NCBI GenBank assembly: GCA_011109175.1
Contig: RDEW01000004.1
Location: forward strand, 334,030 to 398,029
From: Dicyema japonicum
Taxonomy: Eukaryota; Dicyemida; Rhombozoa; Dicyemidae
Reading direction: 5' to 3'
DNA: 64,000 bases
The notes under the pieces were generated by a model. It had not been told where the DNA came from. It saw only the letters and a program-made list of their open reading frames with translations, and did no database searches. Every line of letters starts with the position of its first letter. Position 1 is the stretch's first letter. A program made the position numbers and the translations under genes. Below, in pieces: positions 1-13,685 of the stretch.

Positions 1-221
1 ATTATTCTAACAGGTGGGGTAATTTACGTTATTCACTTATAACTTGATAATTCCAAGATAAAAGAGGTAGAAGAACAGGTGTTCTATCTATACTAGAACC
101 AAATAAACTTCATGGTGGAAAAGTAAAAATATTTGTAAATGTGGAATCCCACTTTAACGTCTGTTTACTGGAAAAGATCTTTAGAATTATAAAAAACCCA
201 AAAATTGAGCCTGATAATACA

Positions 222-614
222 ATGTCTGGACCTGGTAAAAGTGCAAAAGAAGGAAAATCAAATGCAAAGCGATTCAAGAAGATCCTCATTAATTCTGACG
301 ACTATGAGGACGTTTCACAAGTGGTTCGTCACACAGTGGACCACGTGGTTCAATTATTATTTCTAAATTGGCCCTCTATTGCAGTATACTTTAGAGGAAG
401 TAAAATCCTGGAAAAGCTCAGGCGGGTCATTCGCGACTCGGTCCTATTGGCTTTTCGGGTAAACATGGAGATTGATGGCAGGGCTGCGTTCCATACAGCA
501 GCGGACATCCCCTTACAGCCAGCGGTACAACAGGCTGTGCTTGCCACCAGGAGGACGGAATTAGAGATTGAGGCTCAACCTCACTTAACGAGAATAAAAA
601 TGTTAATTTGCTAG
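222..614 (+). CDS. Unidentified protein with histone-H4-like N-terminal tail
   Basis: A 130-residue open frame; no in-frame ATG lies upstream of 222. The first 22 residues (MSGPGKSAKEGKSNAKRFKK, then IL) resemble an H4 tail: lysines at 5, 8, 11 and 15 against 5, 8, 12 and 16, and AKRFKKIL against AKRHRKVL. After an unrelated-looking stretch, a RG..ILEKLRRVIRDSV segment resembles the H4 alpha-2 helix around VIRDAV, and HTAADI sits where H4 has VTAMDVV. The alpha-1 region does not match, and the protein is longer than the usual 103 residues. It may be a fast-evolving histone-fold protein, a decayed H4 pseudogene or a chance match. I saw no clear intron. Confidence 0.35.
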   Translation: MSGPGKSAKEGKSNAKRFKKILINSDDYEDVSQVVRHTVDHVVQLLFLNWPSIAVYFRGSKILEKLRRVIRDSVLLAFRVNMEIDGRAAFHTAADIPLQPAVQQAVLATRRTELEIEAQPHLTRIKMLIC

Positions 615-819
615 TATTCATCATAAAATGTTTTCTTGAAGTTCAACATATCCCATTTGAAGTCTGCCCACTATAGGGTTCTCATATCTAATAATTTGTG
701 TGTTCTACCGAGAGAGTTTTCAACATAAAAAGATATTAATACTGCAAGTCTAAAAGTCACAATCAAATGCAGTCATATCTTTATCACGTAGGATATTCTC
801 CCAAAACACTCATTATTTT

Positions 820-2660
820 GTTTCGCATATTATCAGGAGGTTAATTCGTGATAGGAATCGTTTAAGGGCTAAATTGAAGCGTTGTGTCGACAAAATAGAC
901 GGGGAAATCTTATCTTCCAAAATCATGATGATGAAGGAGGCAATCAGCAGTATATGGAGAAATGAAACTGACCGTATATGGAAGGCTAGGGCTGCAAAGA
1001 TTGATATAAAATTCTCTGTTTTTGGAAATGCTATCGGAAGATGATGTGTTCAAAGTCTGGGGCAGAATTATATTAAATAAACCAAACGGGGGAGTATGCA
1101 TTACGGAAGAAACACAGGGACCAGCTCCAAAAAATTCAGGGTGTGGATCCGTGGACAAAAATAAGGTGTCTGCCGATATATTTAAACAATCAGACGAGGA
1201 ACTGCTTATTGCTGAAGGCATTCTTAGCGTTTTAGAAGTGATGAAGGCTATCAGGGAATGCAGGTCAATGCTCCAGGATGTTACCACATATCAATGAAAT
1301 TTATCCAAGAGGGTCCAGATATTTTATTTGACTATCTGCGATGGTGGGTGTTTACGACTTGGTCTCCTCCCTTTAAGATAGAAAAAAGCTGTCGTAAGGA
1401 TGATTCCAAAACCAGGAAAGTCAAAAAGAGATCCGGCAAGCTACAGGCATATTAGCTTAAAATTTTCTTTCCGAAAGTGATTGAACGTATCATTTTCAAA
1501 AAGCAAAGCAGACATATAGAAGAGAATGACTTTCTGTTTCCTGAGCAGTAGGGTTTTTTTCCAGAAGAAGCTGTGCAGACTGTTCCTTTCTACTAAATTG
1601 TGGAATCATGAAAACAAGGGATTCCAAGAGGCAAATAACTCATTATGTCTTGATATCTCGAAAGCATTCGACAGTGTATGCCATGAAGCGTTGTTAAAGC
1701 AGCTTGTGTTCCAAGATACCTATTTGTTTGGCTAAGAAGTTATCTTCAGGAAATACCTATTTTTTGTGAAGGTTTGTGGAAATATATCCGATGCAATGTT
1801 ATTCAAGAGAAGAGTACCACAAGGTTCAGTATTGAGCCCTATTTTGTTTAATATATTCATTGCGAGTTTTCCACGTCCGAGGAATATTAATACAGTATGA
1901 CCTCCAGTTGGAACAGACCTCTGGCTTGGGGAACCTCTATTTTTGGGAAACGTCTGTTTTTGGGGCAATTTTTCAAAATGGATGCTCCAAATGGAGGTTA
2001 TACTGTACTAGACTTCTTATTTATGCGGATGACGTAATCGTGGTACACACAAATCTTCTATATCTGAAGGAAAAATCCGGGAGTATGTGAGCCAGATTGA
2101 GCAATGGTGCAACTTGAGAGGGTTAAAGCTCTCTACTGAAAAGTCATGCACACTCCGAATAAGCAATGTGAAAAGTACCTGAAACAGAAATACACACTGG
2201 GAGTAAACAATGCACACAGTCTGCGCTACTTGGTGGTCGACTATGGACACGCAGGATATTACATGGACGACATAAAGGAGAAAAGAAAGAGAGCTTTTCA
2301 ATCACTCCTATGTACAAGGAAGTTACACGTTAGCCTTGACACCTACCTATTCATCCTCAAAGGAGTTATTCTCCACAGCCTACTTTATGAGTGCGAGAAG
2401 TGGTTCTCCTCTCCGTAGAAGGAGAAGGTCTTATTCATCCTAGAGAAGACTAGGAGGGCTGCAATTAAGCTTTCCGTAAACAAGAAATCGAAAGACTGTC
2501 TAAGCGAGGACGAAAACAAGCAGTTAGAGCTGATTGGCAGGATTGCGGAGGATCGGATCAATAGTTTCAGAAAGAGATTAAAGATCCAGGACACGTATAT
2601 AAAGCTCGGAAAACCTCTGTCACATTTCCATCGTGTTCTTTTAGACATATTTTCTCCACA
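820..2660 (+). mobile_element. Decayed non-LTR retrotransposon (reverse transcriptase region)
   Basis: Reverse transcriptase motifs occur in order on the plus strand but in shifting frames. A pre-RT segment lies at 1022-1297. CLDISKAFDSVCHEALLKQL lies at about 1648-1710, VPQGSVLSPILFNIF at about 1808-1855, and a YADD box (LLIYADDVIVVHTN) at about 2010-2055. C-terminal thumb-like sequence runs to about 2650. Frameshifts and stops show the copy is dead. The 5' part and endonuclease are not visible. QGSVLSPILF suits the Jockey/I group, but the clade is not certain. Confidence 0.75.
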
Positions 2661-3671
2661 AATCTGTATACTCTTGAATGCCTGTTCGCGTGCTCTACTA
2701 AGGTTGTCTTCTTCATTATAAACAATGGGCTCACATGATTATGGATTTTACAAGTAGGTTGAACTTATAAAATTATAAAATGGAATCTGTCTCGTGCTTT
2801 TATGAATAGTAATATTTATTGAAATAAAAATTATTTGTTTCTAAATCGACCATTCCGTATTTTTAAAAACCGTCGATTACTACCACAACCTTTTAATTAC
2901 TTAATTCTAATACCCATGAGTATTCGTCGTTTATGTGAGAACAAGTCGATAAGATCGGCTAGATATCTGTCACGAGGTTTTTTTAATTATAAGTGAAATT
3001 AGGGTTTAGTCGACATTATTCTTGTGGTTTGACAAAAGATGCACCTATTACTTCTTGAACTTCTTTTCTCGTTAGATTGTACATTCTTTAAAAGACTGTA
3101 TAACCTGTCTCTACCAAAATGGCATAATTGTGTTCAGTATATTTTTAGATCAGCAACACTAGTTACCTCAATCACTAGAATCTTTTATTCTGTTTGATCA
3201 GACGTAAAAAATCTCATCATGAATCCATTTTCAGGTAAAATTGTTTTTTATCTTCAAACTCAAAAGATTCACAATTTACTGAGCTCATATTTTGCCCTTT
3301 TATGAATTTGAGGACAATCATAATTCATTTTTAATTTTTATATTTTTTCCATTTCGTACGGCGACAGACTCAGGTAACTCATTTTATTGTGTGGAATATA
3401 CTTTATTAAAATAGTATTAAAAATATATAATAAATTGATATCATTATTATGTAAAATAATATGTTTTATTCTAAAAATGTGAAGTACGGTCGGCAAATGG
3501 CGGGTCCGTCAAATGAACGCCAAGTAATTATTTTATATTTTGACAAAATTGTAATGTCATAATTTCTCATAAAAATGACATCAAGTCTAATCTTTAATAA
3601 ACTTTAAACTTTGAATAAATTGTAAAATTATCTTGCATTTACTTATGTTGATTAACATAGGTGTTAGTTGG
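2661..3671. other. AT-rich intergenic DNA
   Basis: No coding frame, motif or repeat I can support. The composition is strongly AT-rich with many stops in all frames. Confidence 0.6.
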
Positions 3672-3761
3672 TCTGATGGTCGAAGTAGTGATACATCATC
3701 CTCTAATGGTCGAACTAGTGATACATCATCCTCTGATGGTCGAAGTGGTGATACATCATTT
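3672..3761. repeat. Three-copy 30-bp tandem repeat
   Basis: Three adjacent 30-bp units (3672-3701, 3702-3731, 3732-3761) with a few substitutions. In the open plus frame that starts near 3633 they would encode a Ser/Asp-rich decapeptide, SDGRSSDTSS and variants. Nothing else suggests a gene, so it is listed as a minisatellite. Confidence 0.8.
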
Positions 3762-4000
3762 TTTGATAAACTAAGCATTGGAACGAGGATTATGTTTGTC
3801 AGGGGAATAATTCAGATAAACTTGGTCTTGAGGATTATTAGTTAGATTATCTCAATTATAAGAGTTAATGTTTACAGATAATTTTATCAAACTGAAAACA
3901 TTAAAGTTAATGAGAAAAACCAATTATGAAGCCAATTGAATGTTTTTACTATAAGATCTGACAGAAGGAGTATTTTTTGGTCATTGGAATGAGGGAAAGA

Positions 4001-4800
4001 TTAAAGGTGAATGGGAAATAACAGATCCCTGACAAATACTGAGATAACGAAATTGGGACATTTGGGAATATAAATAGGGTTACACAGTCTTTCTGATAGG
4101 AAAATTGTAAGGCAAGACTGCCAAACTGAGGGATATTTTATGAATTGATTTTTTGAGAGGACCACAGGAAAAATGCTGTCAAAGGCTTTTTTCAAGTCGA
4201 TTTTTCATTCTTGACTCTAGAGATCAACGTTTTTATCTACTTATTGAAAATACTTTTGTTTGATGATTAGTCTTTGATCTTTTTAAACGTCTCTTTTCAC
4301 GGATGAGGTGAAGGATTTCACTATTATAGTAGGCCATGTAGTCCTCTATGGATTATGTTCCCGTCATCCATCAATATAACGGAGTTGAAAAAGGCACGCT
4401 TCAATCTGGGGGGATAAAGTCATCCAGGAAGAGGTTTTCTATTTTTGTCATAAAATCGTCCCATTTCGTTTTCCTGTAAATAAAGTCCGTCTGATTCTAG
4501 TAGTGGTGAAAATAGACTAATGTCAATGATGGTTGTGATTAGAGTTTAGGTCATATTCGACATTCCAACTAATTAACGATGCAATGTAAAGTGAGAACAA
4601 CGAATATGTTCAAATACCGAAGGTGAGTTCCAAACTTGTGTGTTGATTGCGGTTGTTCAGTATGACGAAGTGTTTGAGATGACTTGTTCTCCTCTGGGGT
4701 CGAATACCACAGTGGATCCATAGCATTAAGGTCATCGCAAATGATAACTTTATTGTAGTTGAGCAGGAATTCTTGTCCTTCTGTCAGCATGATGAAGGGG
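4001..4800 (-). mobile_element. LINE fragment (endonuclease and RT pieces)
   Basis: Reading the minus strand from 4790, an AP-endonuclease core (VIICDDLNAMDPLWYSTPEE) is followed by diverged sequence. At about 4195 an RT fragment (KKAFDSIFPVVLSKNQFI) appears. The order endonuclease then RT fits an AP-endonuclease LINE. Frames are broken and most of the element is missing. Confidence 0.6.
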
Positions 4801-6056
4801 TTACATGACGATAGTGTAGGGAGTTGACGTTAATGGTAATGGAAATTACTTCAATATGGTTATCTGAGCCATGCATGGCTGTGTGCTGAGTAGTGAATAT
4901 GAAAGGAAGAATGTATGAGGGTGACAGCCTACCACCATAGGACCATTTGCTTGTTCTTAGCGGAGAATGAGTAATCTGTAAATCTTGGTGTTTGTGAGGT
5001 GGTGGATAGTCTAGATTATTTCAGAAAAGCAATATAAATTTTGTGTTTCCCAAATAGTCTGTGAGCTCACTGTGCTTTGGTGTGATTCCATTTTTTCGTT
5101 CGGTTTGGGGTTTGACTCGACATCTCTCTATGCCAGGATGATCTAATTGGAGCAAAGCTTTGTGCCCGTCATCGGGAACTCCTAAGAGAGAACCAAAGGG
5201 GAAAATTGTGATGGATAATCTTAAAAATATATAGATTACTATGTGTGCTTTATAATAATAAAATTGAAGTTTAATTGATAGACAAAAGGAGTTTGTGACT
5301 ATTTTGTGCATTCGGTTAAACAAAATTAGGAACAAATTGATTGGAGAATTTTATAATAATCATTAAAATATGAATTTGTTTTTACTTTTTGTAATATGCC
5401 AAATAATATTAATTTAAAAATTATTATCCAAAAATCACAATATTAACTAATTATGAGGAAGGCCATCAGATTAATCTCTTTTAGTATCTAACACTTATCA
5501 GAAAATACTATCCTTCCTACCATCTTACATTCCTCCTTGTTTGACTATGGATTTCCTCAAGGCAATGTATTCATTTCCTCACTTGAGTATAATCCTTATC
5601 TAGACAATCCCGCAAGTGCAATTTTTGGAATACTCTTATTAATCAATTAGACTGCATCACATTATTCATTAATAAAATATATCCAAAAGGAGTCCAGCTT
5701 ATATATTTTTAGTCAATAGACGATTAGGATTTTTCATATGATTTTTATGAAATCAACTTTTCATAAACGACGTTTAGACATTAAGTTTATTTATTTTAAT
5801 GACAGTCTTTCCAAAATATTTCTGGTTTAATCCCCAACTGAGTTAAGTAACTCTACAATGTGGACAATTGTCGTCGATTAGTTCAAGTCGCTCGTTTAGG
5901 TAATCTTTTAGAGGTCCCGGTAAATAAATAAAATGTCACCAAAGTATGAACATGTATGTATAAATTACAAATTTGTAAACTCAATTAAATATATTTTAGA
6001 AAAAATAAATTAAACAAATAAAATATAATTAAATTTAAATTGACGCGTTAGTTGTG
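4801..6056. other. Intergenic DNA upstream of the Rpt2 gene
   Basis: Around 4900-4980 the minus strand may carry a little more endonuclease-type LINE sequence. From about 5340 onward the DNA is AT-rich with no supported feature. The proximal Rpt2 promoter should lie at its right end; AT-rich TATA-like runs occur near 6010-6040, but none is diagnostic. Confidence 0.5.
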
Positions 6057-7638
<1,582 letters not shown>

Positions 7639-7920
7639 ATTAGGCTCTTTGGTTTTGATTTTGGTTATTTCACAAGTACAATCTTGTTTTTGATTTTATT
7701 AATTGCTATTATTTATTTTAATAGTCACCAATAATCAAGTTAACATTTGTGGAAATGTCTCCAGAGTGAGGGGGAACTTTATGGCATTCTGTCACACCTC
7801 TACTCTAATAAATAGGTAAATATAGAGAACCGAACGAAGGATATGGATTATATGTAAAATATTAACAATAATTTTTTTTTATTTAACCCCAAGACCACCA
7901 GGAAAGATAGGTCAAAACTA
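7639..7920. other. Rpt2 3' flank
   Basis: AT-rich 3' flanking sequence with an AATAAA at 7807-7812, about 170 bp after the stop codon. It leads straight into the 3' end of a minus-strand LINE. No gene seen. Confidence 0.5.
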
Positions 7921-9830
7921 ACTAATTAGGTGATCCGAACTCTCTTCATTTGATCTTCTGATGATCCAACCGCATTCCGTATGCGCCTATTCTTCCTTCT
8001 GCAAAGGAATTCAATCGGCGTGCCCTTTTTTATTACCGACCGAAATTCCTCTGCATGGCCAATGGGAATGTCCGTGTGGTGCATAATTTTCCGCCTGAGG
8101 GAGTTCAAACGGTGCACTCTCGAAGGGGGAATCGCAATTCTCCAAGCGGAGCAGGCATATTCAATGGTAGGTTCGATGACTTGTTGATAGACCTTGCTGT
8201 TGGTGACGCAAGCAGCAGGGGGAAAGGGCTCTTCTTTATCATCGCATTCAAAATGTTCCATTTCCGAAGACCCTTGGCAAGCACCTCCTCCACGTGACTC
8301 GAGAACGTCAACAGAGAGTCGAAAACTACACCAAGGATGTTCTGGTCCGCGTAGAAGGGATGGGAGTGTATATCTAAAGCCCACCTTTGAACCTTCTGTC
8401 CGTAGTGAATAATGTGAACTGAGACTTGAATGCTGATACACATAACATGTTTGCAGATAGCCAGTCACAAATTGAGTTTAGGTGTGTCTGAACAGTTGCT
8501 ACAGCCATGGAAGGAGATTTATCTCTTGCAGCGATAATTAGGTCGTCCGCATAGGATAAAAACATAGTGTCCTGGTCATTGGTAGTAGGTAGGTCATGTA
8601 GAAATAGGTTGAAAAGGAGAGGAGATAAAGGTGAGCCTTGCGGGACCCCATTGGGGGTAGTCTTGATTTTGAAGTGGTTTTGTCAATCCGGACCCTTCCG
8701 CGTCGTCCAGTTAAAAAGTTTTCCAGCCATAGCTTGATGTTTGGGTGTAAGTTCGAATTAAAAATCTTATGCGTTAGGAGTTTCCTCGGAACAGAATCAA
8801 AAGCCTTCTATATATCGATGGATACTAAGCCGTCCCTAAGTGTGTTCTCATGTTGAAGCCGTCAGTAATAAACTGGGATTTAGAACCCAAATGAGTCGTT
8901 ATAGAACGGTCTGCCCTGAAACCATGTTGAAACTCTGGTAGATGTAGAACAGGAGAAATGCGCATAAACACAAGCTTTTCCAGTACTTTTGATAAAACAC
9001 AAGTTATTGAGATTAAGAAGAGAGAACGTTTTTTGGATTTCTGGGCTTTAGGATTGGCGCAATCAGGGAGTTTTTCCATATATTAGGAAGCGTATAGTAG
9101 TTTATAGAGTCGTTGTACAGTCTTGATAGAATGGCCCTGATAACAAAGGTGTTTGAGGTGAATAGTGCAAATACCGTCGGGACCACAAGCACGAGTGGGA
9201 CGTAGCAATTGAATAGCCTTGTCAAAATCATGGGGGTGAAAAAGGTGGAATACGGTTCTTGTTGCGGCCGGCGCCGTTCAACAAGTGTAGAACGAGAAAA
9301 ATCTTTATGGCTGATCGATACGTAGTACTTCATAATCTTGTTTGCGAGTTTGCGGGCGGCTCTGAAGCGTTGCGGCCTCGGTTCCGAAGTCCTCCTCATT
9401 GATTAGGCTATTGATCCTTCTTAGCGTTTTCTAAAATGTGGCACAAGAGTTCTTGTGACATAGTCGTCCAACTAGGCGCCTCCATTTGAGTCTGTTGTTA
9501 GTTCGGATTAACTCAGATAATTTGGTATTCAGTAAACGTATGGAGTAGAAGGAGTTATTAGTCAGCGTTCTTTTCTTCTTCATCGCATCTCGCTTCTTGA
9601 TGAGTGACAATATTTGTGATGATAATCTTGGATTAAACTACTTGTAAGACAATGGGGTTATGGTCACTTGAGAAACCATAACGAACATTCCATGAAATAC
9701 ATCCAGCCATAGAAGGAGAGCAGAGGGACAGGTCCAGGGTTGTTGGACTGTCCCTTCTGCGGGACGGGGTCCTTGTGTGAGCGATGTACACGGTAAAGTC
9801 CCTCAGCGTCTTCAGTGGTTGTTAAATTAT
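7921..9830 (-). mobile_element. Decayed AP-endonuclease LINE, Jockey/CR1-like
   Basis: Read 5' to 3' on the minus strand. The end of an AP-endonuclease domain lies at about 9740-9640 (LDLSLCSPSM, then FSSDHNPIVL). RT sequence with LLRPTRACGPDGIC and PEFQHGFRADRSITTHL lies at about 9200-8850. A YADD box (MFLSYADDLIIAARDKS) is at about 8565, and a Jockey-type ILGVVFDSLLTFSSHV at about 8340. A C-terminal segment ends near 7926. Several frameshifts and stops make it inactive. No target site duplication was found. Confidence 0.8.
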
Positions 9831-9936
9831 CATTTTTTTGTTAAAAGAATTGCATTTAAAAATTTTTAATTAATGTTATTTTAACCAATAAAATTATAAT
9901 AAAAAGTAATTTAAAAAATAATTTTATGATAGCAAT

Positions 9937-10673
9937 ATGAAATCCTTTGATCTTGTTACGAGGATTGGGTCTTCCATTTTGAATGCTGATTTGTCTCAGT
10001 TAGCTAAAGAATCTCGTAGAATGCTTGACAGTGGAGTAGACTTTCTACATTTGGACGTTATGGACGGAAGATTTGTCCCCAATATAACATTCGGCCATCC
10101 TGTTGTAAAATGCCTCAGAAAGAACATCCCCAAACCTGACTACTTCGAATGCCACATGATGGTACAAAATCCTCAGCAGGTTTTCTTCTTTAGGGACTCT
10201 TAGTGGATCACGGAAATGAGTGACGCAGGGACCAACCTTTACACTTTCCACGTTGAGGCAAATGGTGACATATCGGAAACCATTAGACACGTGAAAGAAG
10301 AGGGAATGGAGGTTTGACTAGTTATTACTATCCTAGGTTGGAGTGGCCATAAATCCAGGGACTTGTGTAGATTCTGTATTTTCCATTATCGGGGATGTAG
10401 ATGTGGTGTTAGTGATGACAGTCGAGCCGGGGTTTGGTGGACAAAAATTCATGGGGGATATGATGAATAAGGTAGATTGTGGTATTCCGTTTGATAAAAA
10501 TTCTGCGGGAACGTTTTCCGTCGTTGAATATTGGGGTCGACGGAGGAGTCGGATTGGAGACTGCAGAGACTTGTGTAAAGGCAGGAGCGAATGTGATTGT
10601 TTCTGGGTCCGCTCTTGTGAACTCTGCCAACCCTTCATTAATGTTAGAGAGAATTAGAAGCTATAAAATTTAA
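9937..10673 (+). CDS. RPE: Ribulose-phosphate 3-epimerase, four exons
   Basis: Cytosolic TIM-barrel enzyme interconverting D-ribulose 5-phosphate and D-xylulose 5-phosphate in the pentose phosphate pathway. Four exons give about 221 residues (human 228). Introns are 10180-10203 (24 nt), 10312-10336 (25 nt) and a suspect third at 10472-10493. Visible motifs are [12 protein letters not shown], the metal site [29 protein letters not shown], the phosphate loop [19 protein letters not shown] and [10 protein letters not shown]. The third intron begins with GT but would end in TG rather than AG; the flanks only rejoin in frame if 22 nt are removed. This could be a lost base at the acceptor or a one-base frameshift. 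ATG at 9937 is the first in frame. AATAAA sits at 10681-10686, just after the stop, so the 3' UTR is very short. Confidence 0.93.
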
Positions 10674-10686
10674 TATTTTTAATAAA

Positions 10687-11339
10687 ATTAACCACATAAT
10701 CATTCTATGATACTCAAGAATATTATTTCCTTGGCCTCGTGCTACATGTGGATGCTTTCTCAAGATTTCTGTTCCTCCTTTTCACTTTTAAATAGAGTAG
10801 TGTCATGTAATCTGGTTCTGAATGGACTAGACAGAATATATTCTCTGATAGCCATTTCATCTGACGATAACAGATCAAGAGAAGGACATCGAGTTAAGTC
10901 GATATGGTTGCTGAGAAAGGTCGGGATCATCTAATGACCGCGTTTTCTCTTTATTTAATGATATAATTTTAATGGGGCGGATTGCACTACTGCGGAGGGA
11001 GAGCTGATGGATTTTCCACAACATTGGATTTTTATTTTGAGGGATAACTCCCACTGTGTGTTCAATACCTGCAGGCATTCCGATCCTCTCAAGTGAAAGA
11101 AACCACAAAAACGTAACTATCATAGACGGAGGTTCTTGAAGACGACCAGTAACTTGTTGAATCCAAGACTTCGGATCGGGTTTGTTGATACCCAGTCATG
11201 GATATATTTGAGTCCTAGCATCTGAAAATGGCCACTTATTGAGAGTATTTTTGACTCCCACTGGATCTGATCAGTCAGTGTAATCTTTAATCAATCATTA
11301 ATTATTATGAGGGCAGAGTTTTGAATTTTACTTGATTTT
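10687..11339. other. Intergenic DNA after the epimerase
   Basis: Short open frames run on both strands (for example minus 11123-10875) but none resembles a known family. I see no gene or clear repeat. Confidence 0.4.
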
Positions 11340-12330
11340 TTAATATTCGACTAAGGCCTCAAGCAGGAACAGCATAATCCAACGTTGTTCCAATAAATGT
11401 CTGTAAATAATTTTAGACTTTCTTTGTTCTGTCCAAATGATTTCCCCCAACAACCACGAGAAAGTTGAGCTTTTTCCGAGATTTGTCGCATTTATACGAA
11501 ACATATTTCTATAAAGGAAAAAACTTATCAAACACAGGTCCCAATATAATGGGGTTTTGACAATATAAAGTTATTCAGGAGGAAATGGTATTGAGGAGTG
11601 TAGAAACAACATTATGGTGAACAACCAGAATACGAAAGTAGTAATGTATACTCATTAGTCGGCAAACTGCACAAATATATGTTAAAAAGATCTGGGGAGA
11701 GAACTGAGCCTTGAGGAACTCTATCTGTAACGTGAGTGACATAATAAAGGAACATCCAAGACGACCAGATAGGATTGTGAACAACCACGGCATTATCCGG
11801 TAAGGGATCCCTGTGTTGAGGATCTTGTTGACTAATATGTGACTGGATGTTCTGTCGAAGGCTTTATCAATGTCAATAGAGGCAACAATTGTACTCTCTG
11901 GAGGATTATTCTATGTGCAATAAACTGAGCATAGATAAAGATGTAGTAGTCGAGTGGAAGCTCAAAATCCGTGCAAGGAATGGAAATTGAAAGGTAAGGA
12001 TTAAATTTATTACAACGCCTTCCATGATCATCAAATGACTGACAGGACAGAAATGACTAGGAAAGAGGAAAGATCTGAAGGGTCACGAAGAGGTTTCAGA
12101 ATAGGAATGATAGTGGATTTTTTCCAAAAAATTGGATCTACGTCGTGATTGATTGAGTATTAAATTAGGTTAGTTAAAGCGTGAAACCAGACAGAGATAT
12201 TTTAGATGGTGTATGGTAAGACCGTCTAGCATTCGAATTTCGCGACAAGTTGTGTAATTAGGGACTGCGGAATAAGTCAGTAGAATTGTGATCACGTCGT
12301 CAGAGTAAATCTGCAAGTAGGAAGGTGGCC
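11340..12330 (-). mobile_element. LINE reverse transcriptase fragment
   Basis: On the minus strand, IDKAFDRTSSHILVNKILNT (about 11875-11815) leads into IPYRIMPWLFTILSGRLG. After a frameshift it continues as DRVPQGSVLSPDLFNIYL (about 11735-11680). These are RT fingers and palm motifs of a Jockey-like element. The YADD region and both ends are not recognisable. Confidence 0.7.
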
Positions 12331-12405
12331 ATAGTGGATTCATTGTCCAAAAATTAACTTTTAACTAAATAATAATAAATTATTGTTTTTTAATTATTTA
12401 TTGGA

Positions 12406-12726
12406 GTGAACGAGTCATTAAACTGTTTACATGGAGACTTTCACGTGATACTCACAAGAGGTTATTTAATTTATTTATTAGAACCCCGTGATCACTTAGA
12501 AAGAAAGGCAGAAAAAAACGTCAGACAGTTAGGTAATTCCAGTTCCCGCAATCAAACGAGTCATCTAATGACTGTGGTCTCTAATTGTTCCCACTACCAT
12601 GCGAAAGAGCCTTCTTTCATCCCTGCAGAAGAATCCGATTGGGAAGGGAACTTCCTAACCAATCGACCATCTTTTGCCTTGGATAAAGACAGGCTGGACG
12701 GGTTTCCGTCCTCCTTACATACCTGA
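12406..12726 (+). CDS. Unidentified open reading frame
   Basis: A 106-codon frame. The apparent start codon is not ATG, and the first methionine codons are internal. The product is hydrophilic with Ser/His/Glu-rich stretches and no signal peptide or membrane segment. I recognise no family. In this repeat-rich setting it may be a chance ORF or part of a decayed element; the opposite strand carries equally plausible LINE-like frames. Confidence 0.15.
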   Translation: MNESLNCLHGDFHVILTRGYLIYLLEPRDHLERKAEKNVRQLGNSSSRNQTSHLMTVVSNCSHYHAKEPSFIPAEESDWEGNFLTNRPSFALDKDRLDGFPSSLHT

Positions 12727-13646
12727 AGGAATCCGGTTCCGCGACTACGGGTCGCAGCTTTCGTAAGTAGTGGGTTAATGTGGGCCCATCATAGATATAG
12801 TTTCCGGTATATTGAATTGATTATGTGGAGCGTAGTCTCTGATAACGCGAATCTTCATGCAGCATGGGCTTACTCCACAGCTTGGGTGATGGTTTGCCGG
12901 TAGAGTTTCCAACTGAAGCGTCCAAATTTAAAGGAGTTTTCCGGATAAGCGCGCGTATAGCATTCAGCAAGAGGAATTGTTGACGGTTAAATCTATAAAT
13001 TATGAATGTTGCGAAATAGAGTTAGAATAGATTATCTATTTTGAAAGTCACGTGTATGATATTTTTTCAATAGAGAATCGAGAAGTGTAACATAAGTTGG
13101 TTCGCTTTAATAATAAGTAATATAATTAATAATTAACTAACAAGCCATCCATCAAAGTGGACTTGGTCGACTTTGCGTTGCCTCTCACGATTGCAACAGA
13201 GATCAACTGGAGAAGTCACATGACAGAATTAACGTTATAATAATAATTTCACAAAAATTATAAATTACAATAATAACTCACAATGTGTTACAATTATCGA
13301 TAGGATATGGAATAATCCTTAAGAATTAATTTCGCTATTCATTTGCCCTCTAATTAGTGTCATTTTCTATTAATAATCAATGTCCGCAATATTACTAATA
13401 ATAAATATTTAATTGTCATACGGAAACAGAAAAGAACTTTGCTAACCATAAAAGTTAAACATAAATAAGTGCACTCTACCAATCATGACAGTCGATCTTA
13501 GTTACCTGGATACGACAAAGTTAATGGAAAACAACTGTGCCGAAAAACCGACTAGTCACAACTGGAAATTCACAAAAGAAATAACTGCGAATATCAGAGT
13601 TGGAAATCATCAATGTGATTAAATTGCGGTTATTGATTATTAAACG
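12727..13646. other. Intergenic DNA upstream of the GCNT-like gene
   Basis: The minus strand at about 12960-12850 has a short LINE-like frame (KLYRQTITQAVE), too weak to name. From about 13000 to 13640 the sequence is AT-rich without a supported feature. Confidence 0.4.
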
Positions 13647-13654
13647 TATATAAA
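13647..13654 (+). promoter_or_regulatory. Candidate TATA box of the GCNT-like gene
   Basis: TATATAAA lies 32 bp upstream of the chosen ATG at 13686. If it acts at the usual 25-30 bp spacing, transcription would start almost at the ATG, giving a 5' UTR of a few bases. The degraded second copy of the gene has a weaker TATATAAT about 80 bp before its ATG. Confidence 0.4.
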
Positions 13655-13685
13655 GACTAATCGCTATAAAACATAGCATGTGATT

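Noticed and set aside
12728-12745. A further SINE copy
   Set aside because: Only a 12-base match (GCGGAACCGGAT, minus strand) to the SINE body; flanks do not align.
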